A DNA stretch of 64,000 nucleotides, from assembly GCA_009760855.2 (NCBI GenBank), contig WPIO01000001.1, positions 5,138,501 to 5,202,500 of the forward strand, read 5' to 3'. Below are positions 44,240 to 55,958 of this stretch, piece after piece. Position 1 is the first letter of the stretch, and every line of letters begins with the position of its first letter. The notes beneath the pieces were generated by a model that saw only the letters and a program-made list of their open reading frames with translations, did not search any database and was not told the origin of the DNA. This DNA comes from Cristatella mucedo (Eukaryota > Bryozoa > Phylactolaemata > Cristatellidae). A program made the translations under genes and the position numbers.

Positions 44240-46165
44240 CAAATTGAAATCAATTAAAGAGCGAGCGATAATCAATACTTTACCATAGGCTTTTATTGAC
44301 CTTCGTGTATTAAAGAAAAAAAGCCTGCTGTCTGGGTCAGTAACGGTCCGGTAGTTGATCCATCTCTGTCAGATCTTAACTCACTGCAAACAAAAGAAAT
44401 CCTATCAGTATTTTTTGCACGATAAAAATGCATTCCATTAGCAAACTTCAAGAGTGGTCGACTGTCTTGTACGCCTGAAGACCCGGTGTTAAATTGATTC
44501 ATTCGATCGCTTGAGGGAGACTAAAGTGAACGGCTTGATGAACTGGCGGGATAAACGAAACAGTGTGGGAAGTACAGGAAAATGTGCCCCCTTACCTGCA
44601 CTTCTGCTTCGTCGCGGCTCCTCGTGGGAGACATGTAATTCGTAAACCCCGGCAGCGGTATTTGGGAGTGCGTTTGATCGACGGCAGCAAATTGACGATA
44701 ACAATAAGCTCCCCGAACTCCCCCCAAAAATAATGATAGCAAAACTCGAGGCCAACGCATGTCGTGCACCAACGCCGACAAATGCACGCTTTGCACCAAC
44801 GCCGACACGGCTTCGAGCTATGCATTCCTCATTCGCTAGGTCGCGCTTGCTTTCAACAGGCATTTAGCGGGAAAACTTGTTCGTGTGCATCGGTTAATTG
44901 GTACCGCAGTCTCTTACGTTTTTCGCCGGGCATGCCACAGTTAATTTAAGTAGCAGTCCGCGAATGGTGTCCCGCGGGCATAAGCAAAAGAATATCCGGT
45001 GCGATTCTCGAATATTCGGCCTCAGCTGATACTGACTCAAACTCGATGTTGCAGCTCCTGATCTCAAGCCTTTAATGTATACACAGCTCATATCACGGGG
45101 ATTGGACCTAACTGTCACGTGAGCGGGTACTTCTGGAACTAATAACTCGAAGCGCGGCCACTGAGTCACTGTAACAGCAGAAATGCATGCACGTGTACCG
45201 ACGACAGTACCAAAAAAGACTGCCCGTTATTATAAAGACTGACGTTACGATCTGTACCATGTGTGATTTCTAGCTAAAAATTTGACGCAGCAGCTGCCAC
45301 ATCAATGGCGGATGACAGCAAAAACTAAATTGAGTGTGCATTTTCACAATCAGTACGTACAGCGTGAAGGTACATCCCGACGGCGAGCATACACCTCTGC
45401 ATCTCGCACAGACTTACGAAAACGGCAGTCACATCTGATTCACGAGCAGACGCTGACCATTGGCCCACAAAAGTTAATAAAGGTACATGCGCAGCACAAC
45501 CTCCCGCGGTTCACGCTCATTCTGACAGCTTTCTAACATGCTCTCTCAAAAGGTGGTGGTGAATGTGCCAGAGGCGCCTGTCGTCACTTCGGAAAACATC
45601 ACAGGTAGGGCGCAAGTTGTTTGAATGCCATGGTCACGCTTTGAAATCCATACTAAGTTCATAGTCCCGTAAGGTACAAGCACTGTATAATGTCCAATTT
45701 CAACTACTAGAATGCATTGTGCAGCTGGAAGTACCTCCCCTTTCCCAGATTTATCTAACTCACCATTGCTGTACCGAAATGTACCTGCTTTGAATCCTAC
45801 GAGAAGTCGACGTAAATGCGACACCAGGTTAGAACAAACGAATCTACCGGACTAACTTAAAAACCTACAATAACTCAGGGGGTAGATGAGAAACGCTTAT
45901 AGTACCTTCTGAAGTTTCAAACAGCTGAAGACTAATCTGAGTTGTATTAACCGCACGCTATAAAAAAACGTTGTCCATTGCACTACCATTGTTCCTAGAT
46001 GACCACTTTCTATATCTGTACTGTATCATTGTATCCAGTCTCTCGAAACGTGGAGTGCCAGACCTGTTGACGCCAGACTTACTTCAGCTGCCTCTTTACA
46101 AAGCGTAGCCTAATACATTTGAAAACCAAGTGAAGTGTAGGTAGTATTAAATTGCAAGTTTGGCG
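44240..46165. other. No confirmed gene
   Basis: Mixed-composition single-copy-looking sequence. The only splice-like candidate is 45553-45604, listed separately. Minus-strand frames at 44489-44863 and 45546-45824 are open but unrecognised. Confidence 0.35.
45553..45604 (+). CDS. Weak candidate exon, unknown
   Basis: Flanked by CTCTCTCAAAAG and CAG|GTAGGG. One frame reads VVVNVPEAPVVTSENIT, resembling the start of a fibronectin-III or Ig-type strand. It is only 52 nt with no partner exon seen. Could be chance. Confidence 0.15.
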
Positions 46166-46169
46166 CACT

Positions 46170-46245
46170 CCTCGAATTGCTTAATGCGCCTAGAAAGAGA
46201 TTTGAGTTCTCTGAGGGCGCTTTATCAAGTGCATTATTATTATTA
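46170..46245 (+). mobile_element. Orphan LINE A 3' end
   Basis: TGCGCCTAGAAAGAGATTTGAGTTCTCTGAGGGCGCTTTATCAAGTGC plus an ATT tail; little else of the element. Confidence 0.85.
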
Positions 46246-46648
46246 GGCAAGTTGTGCGGCATTCGATCACGGGGCTTTATCACCAGCTGGCTCTGCGTCG
46301 GACAGATTCATGCTACTAGCTCGAACATAAAATGCAGACTTTTAATCGGATTTCAGCCTCAACGGCGGCTCTCTTCATTTAGCATAGAATAGAGCGATGG
46401 TGCCGGTGGCTGCAGCGTCGGGCTCAGCCCCACTGGGGCCCCGCTGGGGCAGACCTGAGACACCGCGTCGGGCCATACGCCGGGCCGCCGCCGCCGGCAC
46501 TCTCCTCCACCCTTCTCACGATTGGTTGGCCCAGGCAGCTTCAAGGTCTGGCTCTATTTCTGCCTTTACCTTGGCCGCACCATTAGTCTTAAACCTACAT
46601 CATTAGTCTGCCGGAAGCAGGTCAGCGATGAGGTAAATTTTGAATAGG

Positions 46649-46794
46649 CAGTGGCGGAGCCAGAATTTTCAGGTTGGGGCGGGCAACTGTCCCTTGCCCT
46701 CCCCCCAAGGCCTGTAGAAATTGGCCCGAGAATATAGGCACTTCTCTCTGTCCATGGGGGGACAATTGTCCCCTGCCCCCTGGCTCCATCACTG
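46649..46794. mobile_element. Short TIR element (MITE-like)
   Basis: 146 bp bounded by CAGTGGCGGAGCCAG and, inverted, CTGGCTCCATCACTG. Inner arms GGGGCGGGCAACTGTCCC and GGACAATTGTCCCCTGCCCC are also complementary. Termini starting CAGTG are common in hAT-type nonautonomous elements. No clean 8-bp target duplication is visible (TGAATAGG versus TGGCTGGG), so the family is uncertain. Confidence 0.65.
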
Positions 46795-47089
46795 TGGCTG
46801 GGGCTTTCAGTGATGCACGCACTAGCAGCTCACTAAGCCACCTAATCGTTTGCCTCTCAACTTTTGCAGATTGCTAAGCGCGACACAACGTCGGTATGTA
46901 ATAGGTTTTCCTTACGTAAAGCATGCTTATCGCCGCTAGATGCAGCAGAAAGCGAACGAGATGACTCTTTTGACGTTTTCTGAGCGTGTCGCCTGGCTCA
47001 CTGTGTGGATGCAGCTATCAAAGTGGCCCGTAGGTGAGAACGCCTGCTCAGTTGAGCGGTTGGAGTTTTGCAGGTGGAGCCGCGTGCCG

Positions 47090-48090
47090 GCTCTTGGTGT
47101 AACGGCATGTATCTCCGTCTGTAACTCCGCAAAGCCACAAAGACTAACTGGGTGTTATGCAGGACAGTTTGTATAGCCTACTCACAGCCTAAGCTGCTTT
47201 CGGTATACATTCAGTAGCCAATAGACTTCATTTCACGCAACACAAAAAGAGTGGGAAGCATAGCAGAGGCAGTCGATGTAGCGGGTTTCGTGGAAGTAGC
47301 AGCTTAGGGCGGCTGGAAACGATGTGCTATAGTCGGCAGCACGAGAGTAGTTGTCATTGCGAAAGAATCGTGGCAGTGATTTCCAGTCTAGGACCTGCAG
47401 AGCAAAAGCTTCTGTCGCCAAAGGCCTTTAAGCGGAGGAACGGAACAGATAATGTATTGTCCATACAGGAACTGAGGAACGAGGTGGCTGAAACTGGTGC
47501 AGCAGTTCAGCTAGGTACGAAGGAGCCAAGCCGTGGCGGGCCCTGTGGGTCAGCGTAAGAACTTCGCTTTGTATCCGTCGATAAACTGGCAGCCATCCTA
47601 AGTCTCTTAGCAAAGGAGACACGTGGTCAAACCTCTGGGATTTTTAAGCTAGCCCTGCAGCCATGCTAGCCGCATGCAGCATGCTAGCCAAGCTAGCCCT
47701 GCAGCCACTTGAAGACTAGCCTTGCAGCCATATTCATAGCTGGCGGCAGTGGCCTAGTTGCTTTCTTTGATAGCCCGCCAAAAGGGAATTACAATAATCA
47801 AGCCAAGACAGAACTAAAGAGCAAATTGAATTTTTTGCAAGCCACTCTGGAAGACAGCTCCTAATCTTGGATAGGGATCGGACGTGATGGCTAGCTGTGG
47901 AAGTAGTCTTTTGAGCGAAGCTATTAAAATGTGGACAGTTGTCGAAGACGACATCTAAATTCCGAGCACTCTTCGATAGTAGCACAACAGCATCACCTAT
48001 TAGAAGAGCAAATCCATTTAGTCCAGCTACATGGGCAGGGCGTCCTATCAGCAGAAACTCGTTTTATCGTCGCTTAGTTTCAAGAAATCA
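47090..48090 (-). mobile_element. LINE family B, 3' half (minus)
   Basis: Minus-strand frames at 47428-47622 (LLRDLGWLPVYRRIQSEVL, LTHRARHGLAPSYLAELL) and 47734-47985 (SARNLDVVFD, ASHHVRSLSKIRSCL, LVLSWLDYCNSLLAG) are classic CR1/L2 RT C-terminal blocks, frameshifted relative to each other. A 3' end shared with 61860-62360 (GTAACTCCGCAAAGCCACAAAGAC on plus) lies near 47100. A small CTAGCC/TGCAGCCA duplication sits at 47645-47730. Confidence 0.85.
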
Positions 48091-48109
48091 CGGTGTCTCG
48101 CAGGAGTCA

Positions 48110-49900
48110 AATTTGGTGCCTCTAGCGGCCCGCCGTGCTATCAATCTACGCGAATGAAATGGGCCCAGCGTAAGGATTCGGCCTGCAGCGCTTGCGGCGA
48201 TGGAGCGACTAGGGACGCATCCGCGCCGCTCGACGGTCCGAAAGTCGTTCGCTCGCACGCCGGTCCTCCGGTTTCACGCCATTGGCGGGCCGAGCGCCGG
48301 CGAGAGTGCGCGTGCACGCAGCGAGCCAGCGCTTGTTGACGTTCGCTCGTTGGGCCCCTCCCTGCAGACCCGGGACCGAGGACCCTCGCCCACTACAGCG
48401 CTGCACGCGAAGCGGCGGCGCCCACGACCTTGAGACTGGCGGATCGCTTGGCACTCGAGGCGTGAGCGAAAGAAGAAGTGAGATAGAAGAGAAAGAAGAC
48501 AGCGAGTAGGTTGAGAGATAGCTTGCAGCAGAAGTCGAGCGACGAAAGATTGGTGAATTTCTGGTTTCCTAACCCGCTTGCATAACGGAGCAGGAGCCGG
48601 TGCGAGACGTAGTTATCGGTCGGCGGCGGTGAGAAAAGCCTGCGGGCTGGGGAAGGCGGGTCCGCGGCTGCCCCCGGTGAACAGTGTCCACTCCGGCTTC
48701 AGTTGCATAGTCGCGGCCGGCCGCAACCCTAATAATACTCCACTCCCTCCCCCAAAAAAGCGAAAAGCGGTTATTAACCGGTTCATAATCGTGCGCTGCT
48801 GCAAGACTCCTCTGTTGCCCGGCCTTTTGTCGCGCTTAGGAGGAGGCCTGGCGGAGCGGCCATGGGCCGCAGTTTTCACAAGGGCGGCCCGCAGCCGGCC
48901 GCACCGCCACTGCCCAGCTAGTCGGTGCAGCTGCTGGTCCCGTCAGCCCGGGGATTGGTACGACGCTGTCGGCAAAATCCGACCAGGCTGCTTGGTGTGG
49001 GGCGGCAGCGGTGGCAGCGAGCTAGCGACCGGCGGGAGGGCGCACAAATGATCCGCAGCCCGAACCTTTCTACTTACCGGCAAGAATGGTTCCGGCTGCG
49101 CGGGCGCTGCACGCCAGCAGTGTTTAGGCGTATGCGCTCAGCCTAGCGTTTGCAGAGCTACCTCGCATATGCTCCGAGCCACTCTGCATTCTGAAACGCC
49201 GAGGCGTGCTGTCATTTCACGCCTCCATTTCACCGACAGCACAACTGACACGAATCAGCTTCGACGGTCGCTCGTGTAAACCCGGATTTCCTAAGATGGC
49301 AGCTCCGCTGAGTGGCCGAAGCAGAGAGATCAGCCGACGGCTCACCGCCGCCGCCACGGCTGCCGCCGCTGCCCTACCACCGTTGCCGCCGCCCCCACCG
49401 CCGCCACGTTCGCCCCGACGAGCAGCTGCATTTCTCGGCGAAGCGCTACTGCAAAAATGCTCGAGCGAGGCTATCGGAAACTGAGAAGGAAAGCTGAGCA
49501 GTCGCGATCGGCTCCGAAAGGCTAGTGCGCTTGTCTCGCGACGTGACATCGTGGAGCTCCGACATGTTTAATATGCCATTTTTACTGCACTCTAATGTAT
49601 CTACTTATTGCATGCGATCACTTTCGTCTCGAAGCCGCCGACCGCGGTGCAGGCGGCGGTTCGTACCGTTCGTAGCTGCTCAGTAGCACGCACCAGCGGT
49701 CTAGGCTTGCTTGGAAGCGCGAGGCAGGTGCCGCATTGCTTCGCGTTCAGCTCAAGGTTTTTTTTAGAATTCTCCTCTCTTGTTTTTGGTGCCAGATCGG
49801 GGGCGGCAGTCATACTATGGTCGGCGAACGGCTTGAGCAGTTTGCTTCCGCTTCGAGGTCCCGCCCGCCGCTGCCGCCATCGCTTTTCGGTCGATAACGA
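48110..49900. promoter_or_regulatory. CpG-rich, GC-rich block (possible CpG-island promoter)
   Basis: GC content rises sharply against the AT-rich surroundings, with very frequent CpG. It includes a CCG-repeat stretch near 49349-49410. Several long open frames on both strands follow simply from composition. One ATG in good context (AAGATGG at 49294) opens a short Ala/Pro-rich frame to 49481 with no visible donor. No TATA box or recognisable protein was found. Confidence 0.4.
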
Positions 49901-50059
49901 TCGATAGCAATTTACAGCTAAGATATTTGTATTACACTCTTTGAGGATCGAATCTCGTTCTCTTTTACACTTTTCTTAGGGTGGATAGAAAGCATATCAA
50001 TTATTAGCCATACCGAGCATGTTGTCATCATGATGAGTAAGAACGCAAAGCGCCCCCCC

Positions 50060-50225
50060 CCGTCGTAGCCCCGGAAAGGAACTCGAGTTCCACGACCCAG
50101 ACCACGACCCACGTCTCGGGTTTGAGTCGTTCAGCGGGTATTTCTGTATTACTCCCTACCGGTGGCTGTGATAGCCATTAAGACTCTTCTGCTGCCATGT
50201 AAATTAGTCTGTGAAATCAGCTAAC
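50060..50225 (+). mobile_element. Degraded SINE
   Basis: Family body GGTGGCTGTGATAGCCATTAAGACTCTTCTGCTGCCATGTAAATTAGTCTGTGAAATCAGCT is clear; the head has a B-box-like CGGGTTTGAGTCG after a poly-C run at 50052-50060. Confidence 0.7.
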
Positions 50226-50734
50226 CTTTACCTGTTTAAAGAGCAATTTCCACGGACGGAGTGACGATGGCGAGGAGCGGGTTCGCTTTCAGCTTCTTTT
50301 AAGGACACCATTGAGTCACGTGATGTCGCTACTTCAATTGGGAATGAGTTAATTCCCTTCGGGGGTAAAGAAACTTAAGGCACGATCTTCGTAGAACTTG
50401 AGGTTGATTAGAGGCACTGCTAAATGACTTGTTATTTATAATAGAGGGTACGACGATGTCGTGCCTAATTAGGAAGTGGTTTGCATAGGTAGGCTCGAGC
50501 AAGAAAAATTAGGAGCCGAAAAGTGAGTTGAGTATTTAATTCTATGATGACTTGATTGAAATTTCCAGTGCAAATCAGCGAGAATTCGGAGAAAAAGATT
50601 GCAACGACGCTCACGACAGACCAGGCTCAGCTACAGATATTTTTACAAGATATATTTTTATAATACTGTTACAAGATATGTAAACAAGACAGTTTAGATC
50701 ATGACATTTCCACACGGGAGGGAAGGAAATTCCC

Positions 50735-50800
50735 TACCCCAGGGGAAATGTCCGACCCCAGGGGGTAATGTCCGGGGGGGGAGTCCAGGGGGAAATGTCC
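50735..50800. repeat. Three-unit G-rich tandem repeat
   Basis: Three imperfect units of about 22 bp built on CCAGGGGGAAATGTCCG, with G runs of 4-8. Small and local. Confidence 0.75.
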
Positions 50801-51080
50801 GTACCCCGCGATATTAAGCACGGGTACAGCTAGCCTAGTTTGTCCTTCGGGCCTAATTCTGCAAGAGGGAAAGAATTAATTTTGGCAAGGAACGGAAGCA
50901 GAATAGATCACTGTTGAACCCTATACTGTAACTCCTTACTTTTATCATCACCTCCAACCACGGTGATATGCCCGCATTTCCAACGTCAAACCACAAAATT
51001 CAAAAATTGCCAGTAGATCTCTTTAAATTCACTAGTAAATCTACTCATGCAGGATTCTAACCATGTTTTCCTTTTCACAG

Positions 51081-51192
51081 ATTGCGACCCGGCCGTCTTG
51101 TTGGCGGTATCATTCGGGTATACCAGGGCATGGTGCATGTTTCCTTCAACCGAGAGCTCCAGGGACGCTTTGCGACGAAAACTGCAATGTTG
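51081..51192 (+). CDS. Candidate small exon, unknown product
   Basis: Strong acceptor-like TTTTCCTTTTCACAG precedes a 112-nt stretch open in all three frames, followed by a weak donor TTG|GTAGTT. One frame is Cys-containing and ends CDENCNVG with four Cys; another starts (D)CDPAV and could follow a phase-1 donor such as that of the ShKT exon at 31267. No evidence picks a frame. Confidence 0.2.
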
Positions 51193-52130
51193 GTAGTTTC
51201 AAGAGCTAAACTTACCCGTCACGTTGTCATCGCAGGTCAATTTCCGGCTTTTTTGTAGCCTACATTATCTGTGCCCGGTATGAAACGTAAACATCGGCTT
51301 CGCCCCCTGCTCTCGGCGTGTTTTAATGTAAATGTACTAATCAAGAAAACTTCCGACGGCCGCTCACGTCTCGTCCAAGGAGAGAAGGGATACGTCCTCA
51401 CTGAACTTCCTCCCCTTAGCCAGTGGGTCGTGCTCTCGAGACACAGCGAGTCCTTCTGATGCCGACGCCATGCAGGTCGGGCTTATTTTCGTTGTCAAGA
51501 GCAACCTCTCGAAAGTAGGACAACGCCGCGGATCGTCTAAAAACACAAGGAGGATGCTTTGGATTGTTTTGCCGTCAAATTGAGAAAGGCGACGATATCT
51601 GAGATGGCGCAGAACTCGCCAAGTCTCGCTTGTGCACATGAAATGGGTGCGAGGGGTTTTGGGCGGCTAGCTCAGCCATCGAAAGGCGTCAGGTTCTGGT
51701 GTTTGCCTTTGCACTGTTGCACGCGAGATTCTTTACTTTACTGATCCAGAACATATGCTTAACTTCATTATCCGCATTAATCTGGATTTGATCTCGTTTT
51801 TGAGTCGTGCTCTTGCTTTGGTCACTACGTTCATCCTGGGGAAGGCTGTCAATGCGTCTGCCGCGTTAATATAAGCAAATAGAATTGTTAAAGAACAGCA
51901 TCTGGTGCCCTAGCATTCTGCCTTCTTGCTTTTGCTCTTCTCTTTAGACGATAATTTTAGAAGAAGCCCGAGCCTTCTAGCTTGGCGTGTGGCTGAGTCG
52001 CTAGAAATCGGTCGTCTCCAGCCGGAATCTCAAATGTATCAATATATCTACTATATGATATACAATAGGAATACGTAGTGGCTGGAAAATGCATATGAGC
52101 ACTGGCAGTGGCATCTACCCAGAAATGAGA

Positions 52131-52895
52131 CCATCCGGTGAGCCTGAATTGCGTCTCTCACTCGCCCGGAGCCATTGCCGTCGGTGATACTCGGCCACAC
52201 GAAAACTGGATTAATTTTCTTTTATCGGGTCGGCGCCTTATCTGGGCAACATTTCGAGACGATTTCTTTCAAGGTCGGCAGGCGATGCTTCTGCGGAGCC
52301 GGCCCCGTACCTGCCGTCCCTGGCTTCGCCGCCGTCTGTATTGCCGGCGACCACTGGTGAGAATGCGGCATACTAGCGATTTTTAAAGCTCGAATGCTTC
52401 GCACGCTATCCTGCCTACCTCTCGGCGAGCGTCCGCCAATTGGGCACCGTATACCTAGCTCGCGTCGGACCAAGGGCTTGTTTTTATTGGCCACACAGAA
52501 ACCGCTTCTGCGGTTTTTTCGCTCCTCCCCCCCCCCCGGCTGGGAGCTGGCGTCCGCATCGGCGTTGTACAGGCAGTACGCGTTTGCTCTACCGCTCGAC
52601 CGCTTGCTTCCTCGTAGAACGATTTGACTGGAGCGGCAGGTGATCGCCTCCATCCAGTACGGTAGGCAACCGAACGGGCGAAGCGCTCTCGGCTCCTGGA
52701 CGCCTCAGCGGACCGGACTAGCCAATCGCAGTCAGTGAGGGTTCTCCAGCGAACAGCCCCCGGGGGGGGGGCCGGCTAGCGAGAGTCCGAAGCGGCAGCC
52801 CTCGTCAGCTTCGCCTTCGGCCGAATCGCGCCGCTCGCAGGCGACTGGATAGTGCGACTGCCGCGATCGCAGCGACGATCTGGACACAGGCTGCC
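52131..52895. promoter_or_regulatory. GC-rich upstream region of the GPCR gene
   Basis: GC-rich sequence with a poly-C run (52527-52537) and poly-G run (52761-52771), leading into the GPCR start. No TATA box seen. The reading frame stays open for some codons before the chosen ATG but without another Met. Confidence 0.35.
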
Positions 52896-53894
52896 ATGCT
52901 TGGCGTCTCCGCGGGTTTCGAGATCACCGCTATGCACACCACTGCTACTCTGATCGACTGCACAGGCCTCGCCGTCTGCCTGCTCGGACTGGCCGTCATA
53001 GCCAGTGCGCCCATGCTTCGTGGCCGAAACTTCGGCCTCCTGCTGGCCGCCGAGTGCGCGACGAACGTCGTCGACATCGTCGTTCGCCTCACCGTACGTA
53101 TCGTCGTCGTCAACTGGGACGACGGCACCGAGCTGAGCGACGGCTCGGTCCGCGCGCTCGCCGTCGCTCAGGGCTTCATCGGCTTCGGCTGCCTCCTCGC
53201 CACGCACGGCATCATCGCTCTGGTCTCGATCGACCGCTACCTCAACATCCTGTACCCGCTTCGCGCCGGCGAGCTGCTGAGCCGCCGGCGCGCGATCGCC
53301 GCCGTCGGCCTGTGCCTCGCGCTCGCCTTCTCGCTCGCCACTCTGCCTCTGGCCTATCCGCGCCGCTTCGGCGGCTACTCGTTCAGCGAGCACGCCCTCA
53401 CCAGCCTGCCGGTCGGCCCGATGGTCTACGTCAAGGTGGTCGCCATGTGCGTCTTCCTCGTCGCGTTCGTGGCGTTCTACTGTCACATGTGCATACTTCG
53501 AGCCATGGTTCGGCAGGCGCGAGGCAGCTTCGGGTCGCGCGTCTGCCCGCGAGCTCAGGCACGACTCCGACGCGGCCTCGTGCTCTGCGTCGGACTAGTG
53601 GCGTTCACCGTCGTCTGCGTCGTCTCCCACGCCGTCGTGACGGCCAGTGAAAACGCAGGACACGGGCTGCAGCGATTCGTGACGTTCGTCGGCGTTTGGC
53701 TCGTCGTGCTGAACAACGCGGTGACGCCAAGCGTTTACATGCTCACCTACCGAGACTTCGGTCGAGCCGTGTGCCGAGTCATCTGCCGCCACTGCCCCAA
53801 TGACTGCTGCATAAGGCGATACGGCATTCGCCTCCGTGCCAGCGTCTACCACCCGACAGCGTCGTCGGTGCTGTCACAGCCGGCCGTCGAGTAG
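52896..53894 (+). CDS. Rhodopsin-like GPCR, single exon, orphan
   Basis: 332 residues, intact. Hydrophobic segments fit seven helices: about 16-40, 46-72, 86-112, 133-155, 175-203, 226-250 and 258-283. It has a class A DRY box (SIDRY, 111-115) after TM3, a PLRAGELLSRRR second cytoplasmic loop, and TPSVY (277-281) in place of NPxxY at the end of TM7, followed by an amphipathic YRDFGRAV stretch and a Cys cluster (293-305) suited to palmitoylation. Missing: an obvious Cys pair between TM3 and extracellular loop 2, and the CWxP motif of TM6. The N-terminus is short, without a signal peptide or NxS/T site. Ligand cannot be inferred. GC-rich codon choice. A broken paralogue lies at 42175-42610. The first in-frame ATG was chosen; open frames on the opposite strand are shadows. 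Confidence 0.88.
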   Translation: MLGVSAGFEITAMHTTATLIDCTGLAVCLLGLAVIASAPMLRGRNFGLLLAAECATNVVDIVVRLTVRIVVVNWDDGTELSDGSVRALAVAQGFIGFGCLLATHGIIALVSIDRYLNILYPLRAGELLSRRRAIAAVGLCLALAFSLATLPLAYPRRFGGYSFSEHALTSLPVGPMVYVKVVAMCVFLVAFVAFYCHMCILRAMVRQARGSFGSRVCPRAQARLRRGLVLCVGLVAFTVVCVVSHAVVTASENAGHGLQRFVTFVGVWLVVLNNAVTPSVYMLTYRDFGRAVCRVICRHCPNDCCIRRYGIRLRASVYHPTASSVLSQPAVE

Positions 53895-54324
53895 GATGTG
53901 ACGTCACCGCTGGCAGCCTACCATCGGAACTGGCGTATACCACCGCCACTGCCATCGTGGCATTAACTTCGACTCTGAGTTGCTTGACTTTTTGTAAGCA
54001 GGCGACGGCCAAATCTGGGCACGTCAATCCTTGGTACTCGGGGCTTGTTCGAACTGACACGAGAACTTGCATCACGGCAGCAATTAAAAAGAGGGAGTGG
54101 ATCGATCGTGACCTTAGGGAGTCACCACGTGTCACTGTCGGCTATCGTCGCCACCACGCCGGGTCTCACAACGGAAGCATCCGGTAGGGACGGATCGCTC
54201 TTATTCAAATGCGTCTACGCTGCGCGCCTGCCATGACCTTACGAAAGAGCTTTTACTTGCAGACCTGTACTTTTTTGCACGCCTTATTCGACTGTGATCG
54301 TCGTGCTGTACGAAAATCTGCCTT

Positions 54325-54390
54325 CCTTTCCAGAGAATGTGAAGTGCCTAGAAAGAGAGATTGTTCTCTTAGGGCGCTGTAAAATTTCTT
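54325..54390 (+). mobile_element. Orphan LINE A 3' end
   Basis: AAGTGCCTAGAAAGAGAGATTGTTCTCTTAGGGCGCTGTAAAA hairpin with TTATTA-like tail. Confidence 0.75.
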
Positions 54391-54399
54391 ATTACGTTA

Positions 54400-54660
54400 A
54401 TTCCAATCGTGATTCCTATTTTGACCATGAGTTAGGGGTCATGCGAGGTCATGTGAGGCCACTGGTTAGATAGGCCATCTAGACACGATCTGAAGGTAAT
54501 TAGCCGATGTCTGCCCTAAACCTCACGAGTGACTTCACTGTAAGAGAGAATGTGCTGCCACACGTTCCACAGGTCAAAGAGGGTGTTGATCTAATATGGG
54601 AGATGGGTATTGAATATTTCAGAGAATGTGTTCAAGATGCTCGCCTTTAACGAACGAGGT

Positions 54661-54721
<61 letters not shown>

Positions 54722-55955
54722 TTAATATAATATAATATAATATATATATATATTGACTCGCACTGTTATGATCGTGAATGCATTGTGGCTGTGGCACTGG
54801 AGCTGTTACCTCAAAGCATAACCCGCGTAACGGCCGATACTTCTTTTAGATGCATGACAGGGAGTTGGTGAAGCAAGCATGACAAAGCTCAGCTAAAATT
54901 TCTCGAAGCCGCACTGAGGAATGCAGGTATGGCAGCCCTAGCAGAGCTAGACAGTGTGTCGCACATCGCGTCTATTTCAAATATTTTCTGTCCGCTCGAA
55001 AGTCCGCTTGAAAGTCCGCTTGAAAAAGCTGCTTCGAGTCTTACATTGAGTCTCGCCAACAGCAAGCTTCGAATGGTGAAAGTAATCTAGTGTCCCCCTC
55101 AGATTCAAGTCTTGCTTTTTCAGCTTTTCGGATCTCACTTTGATTCAGTGCTCAGAAATCAGCTTTTTCATGTACCGAACCCAACTGCCCCTTTATGAGC
55201 CGAATTTTGTAGGTGGGCTTATTCACTCCTTTCAGCTCAATTACATGCCCCCCCCCCGTGCACAGTAGTCATATGCTTGATCAAATATTCTCTTATGGTA
55301 TGCAATCAACTATTATTACCAAATTGTCTGCACATCACCACGTTCTGACCACGCTCATTTAAGAATTGTATTCCCCTCGGTTCAAAAATTTGTTTGCATC
55401 ATGAAAGCTTGAGACCCGTGCCTTTTATGTTGTCCACGAAAAGCTACATCCCTCGCCTCCTCTGCACAATCTTCAGTTGGACTTGACAAGTTGTTGGACT
55501 CTTGCACACAAGCTCTCTTAAAGCCTAGGACTAGTTCAGCAAGCACGGTTGCTGTAGTACAAGTTTCTTGTCCTACTCGCCGCCGAGTAGGGAAACACTC
55601 TAACCACGCTTTCAGATGAGTTCAGTTCTGCTGATAGCGGATTCGCCTCTCACGAGAAATCCTTTGACGCGAACTCTGTCTGTCGCTGACATGTAGCTTT
55701 AAGCTGCGAGCCACGGGCTACGAGCTCAAACTCGGGCGCTGCTTCTGCATGGAGGCACTGCTCAGCCAGGAGCTACGATTGAGCGACCTCAAGCATGCTT
55801 CCGAACAACATACTGCATACGATTCGCTTTGTTTTGCAGAAGTGTAGCCCATTGTGCAGATCAGCTTCGGTCAAGATGTACGCTTCCCGAACAGAAAGAG
55901 GCAGTCCCCATCACCATACAGATGCTTCACAGATAATTTCTGCATATTTGTAATA
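54400..55955. other. No gene seen apart from a microsatellite
   Basis: Contains the TA-rich run at 54663-54754; otherwise no recognisable coding or mobile sequence. Confidence 0.4.
54663..54754. repeat. (TA)n microsatellite
   Basis: Long TA run with one GTA interruption, grading into ATATAATATAATATAAT. Confidence 0.95.
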
Positions 55956-55958
55956 TCT

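Larger units (their letters stand above)
49901..52130. other. Mostly unassigned sequence
   Basis: Holds a SINE relic (50060-50225), a small G-rich tandem repeat (50735-50800) and one candidate exon (51081-51192). Other open frames are unrecognised. Confidence 0.4.

Noticed and set aside
48200-49150. Several 60-157-residue frames in the CpG-rich block
   Set aside because: Overlapping frames on both strands reflect low stop-codon frequency in GC-rich DNA; no domain recognised.
52776-53650. Overlapping open frames (236 residues minus, 198 residues plus) at the GPCR
   Set aside because: GC-rich shadow frames of the receptor; rich in Asp/Glu or Arg without any domain.
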